A stretch of 64,000 nucleotides of DNA from Bacteroidetes bacterium MedPE-SWsnd-G2 (GTDB lineage: Bacteria; Bacteroidota; Bacteroidia; Flavobacteriales; Flavobacteriaceae), in the NCBI GenBank assembly GCA_001874335.1, contig MPDE01000001.1, positions 1-64,000 of the forward strand. Reading direction: 5' to 3'. Positions 63,747 through 64,000 of the stretch are shown in pieces (the first letter of the stretch is position 1; each line of letters opens with the position of its first letter). The position numbers were made by a program, and so were the translations under genes. The notes under the pieces were generated by a model, which searched no databases, was not told the DNA's origin, and saw only the letters and a list, made by a program, of their open reading frames with translations.

Positions 63747-64000
63747 ATGAGCTCCTCACTTATCATATTATTAATCGCTTCCTATTTTGGGGTTTTGGTT
63801 TTAATCTCCTGGTTAACAAGCAAAAAATCAGGAAATGATGCTTTTTTTAAAGGGAATAAACAATCGCCTTGGTACATCGTAGCCTTTGGTATGATTGGTG
63901 CATCATTGTCGGGAGTGACATTTATATCTGTTCCTGGTTGGGTTGAAGCTTCACAATTTAGCTACATGCAGGTTGTGTTAGGCTATATTGTAGGATATCT
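63747..64000 (+). CDS. Sodium:solute symporter, N-terminal part (cut by window end)
   Basis: ATG at 63747 opens a frame to the window end (84 complete codons). It reads [20 protein letters not shown] (first helix), then [18 protein letters not shown] and [20 protein letters not shown] with PGWVEAS, the N-terminal pattern of the SSS (SGLT-like) family, including the loop between helices 1 and 2 and the Ser-Gly-Val-Thr sodium-site region. It is divergent from the propeller gene, 79 bp apart. Substrate unknown. Confidence 0.85.
   Translation, partial: MSSSLIILLIASYFGVLVLISWLTSKKSGNDAFFKGNKQSPWYIVAFGMIGASLSGVTFISVPGWVEASQFSYMQVVLGYIVGY

Overview
The window reads as chromosome of a marine-type member of the Bacteroidota, most likely family Flavobacteriaceae. 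The support is: two secreted proteins ending in type IX secretion (T9SS) sorting domains, BshC of bacillithiol synthesis, a long SecA without its zinc tail, the rpmB-rpmG-DUF4295-ftsY gene order, promoters of the TTG / TAnnTTTG type, AT-rich DNA and almost no Shine-Dalgarno sequences. Genus cannot be fixed from the sequence alone.

Region 1 (1-13.7 kb, all minus strand) is a surface-polysaccharide locus. A promoter at 13650-13679 drives wza (outer-membrane export lipoprotein), a wzc-type tyrosine kinase/co-polymerase, a small initiating sugar-phosphate transferase, and a nucleotide-sugar dehydrogenase/epimerase pair like TviB/TviC. This unit ends at a terminator (7421-7456). A second unit holds the ABC exporter permease (wzm), a small four-helix-bundle gene between two arrays of 7-bp repeats, the ABC ATPase (wzt), two different sulfotransferases, a sugar epimerase and two glycosyltransferases, and runs off the left edge. 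The gene set predicts a uronic-acid-containing, probably sulfated, exported glycan.

Region 2 (13.7-29 kb) is mixed housekeeping: an ABC-F ATPase coupled to a methyltransferase, a lone LolD-like ATPase with a 54-aa membrane microprotein, cobalamin adenosyltransferase, secA, an ECF sigma / membrane anti-sigma-like / repeat-rich secreted protein operon, DUF2911 with MeaB, a PAP2 phosphatase and a MATE transporter.

Region 3 (29-48 kb) has a 492-bp gap with a strong hairpin terminator and a possible 15-codon transcript, then an ATP-grasp enzyme, an FMN oxidoreductase, a T9SS subtilase, mnmA, a fasciclin lipoprotein, yidC, pyrG, a LysM/binding-protein fusion, guaA, a PLP decarboxylase and bshC. 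Region 4 (48-64 kb) holds an M14 peptidase, rimO, ftsY, three small ribosomal genes, cinA, an orphan Hpt protein, an exonuclease, a 2-oxoacid dehydrogenase E2, recR, a large T9SS beta-propeller protein and the start of a sodium:solute symporter. No rRNA, tRNA, CRISPR array, transposase or prophage was seen.

The observation most worth a second look is the four-helix-bundle gene at 6029-6376. It lies between two same-strand arrays of a degenerate heptamer (GTGARAN in the gene's orientation, 26 copies, register almost perfect), and the whole package sits between the two halves of an ABC exporter. Also notable are the paired sulfotransferases, a repeat-rich secreted protein under an ECF sigma factor, a DUF3820-like domain occurring both alone and at the end of an exonuclease, and TAnnTTTG elements so close to the guaA and mnmA start codons that leaderless mRNAs are predicted.
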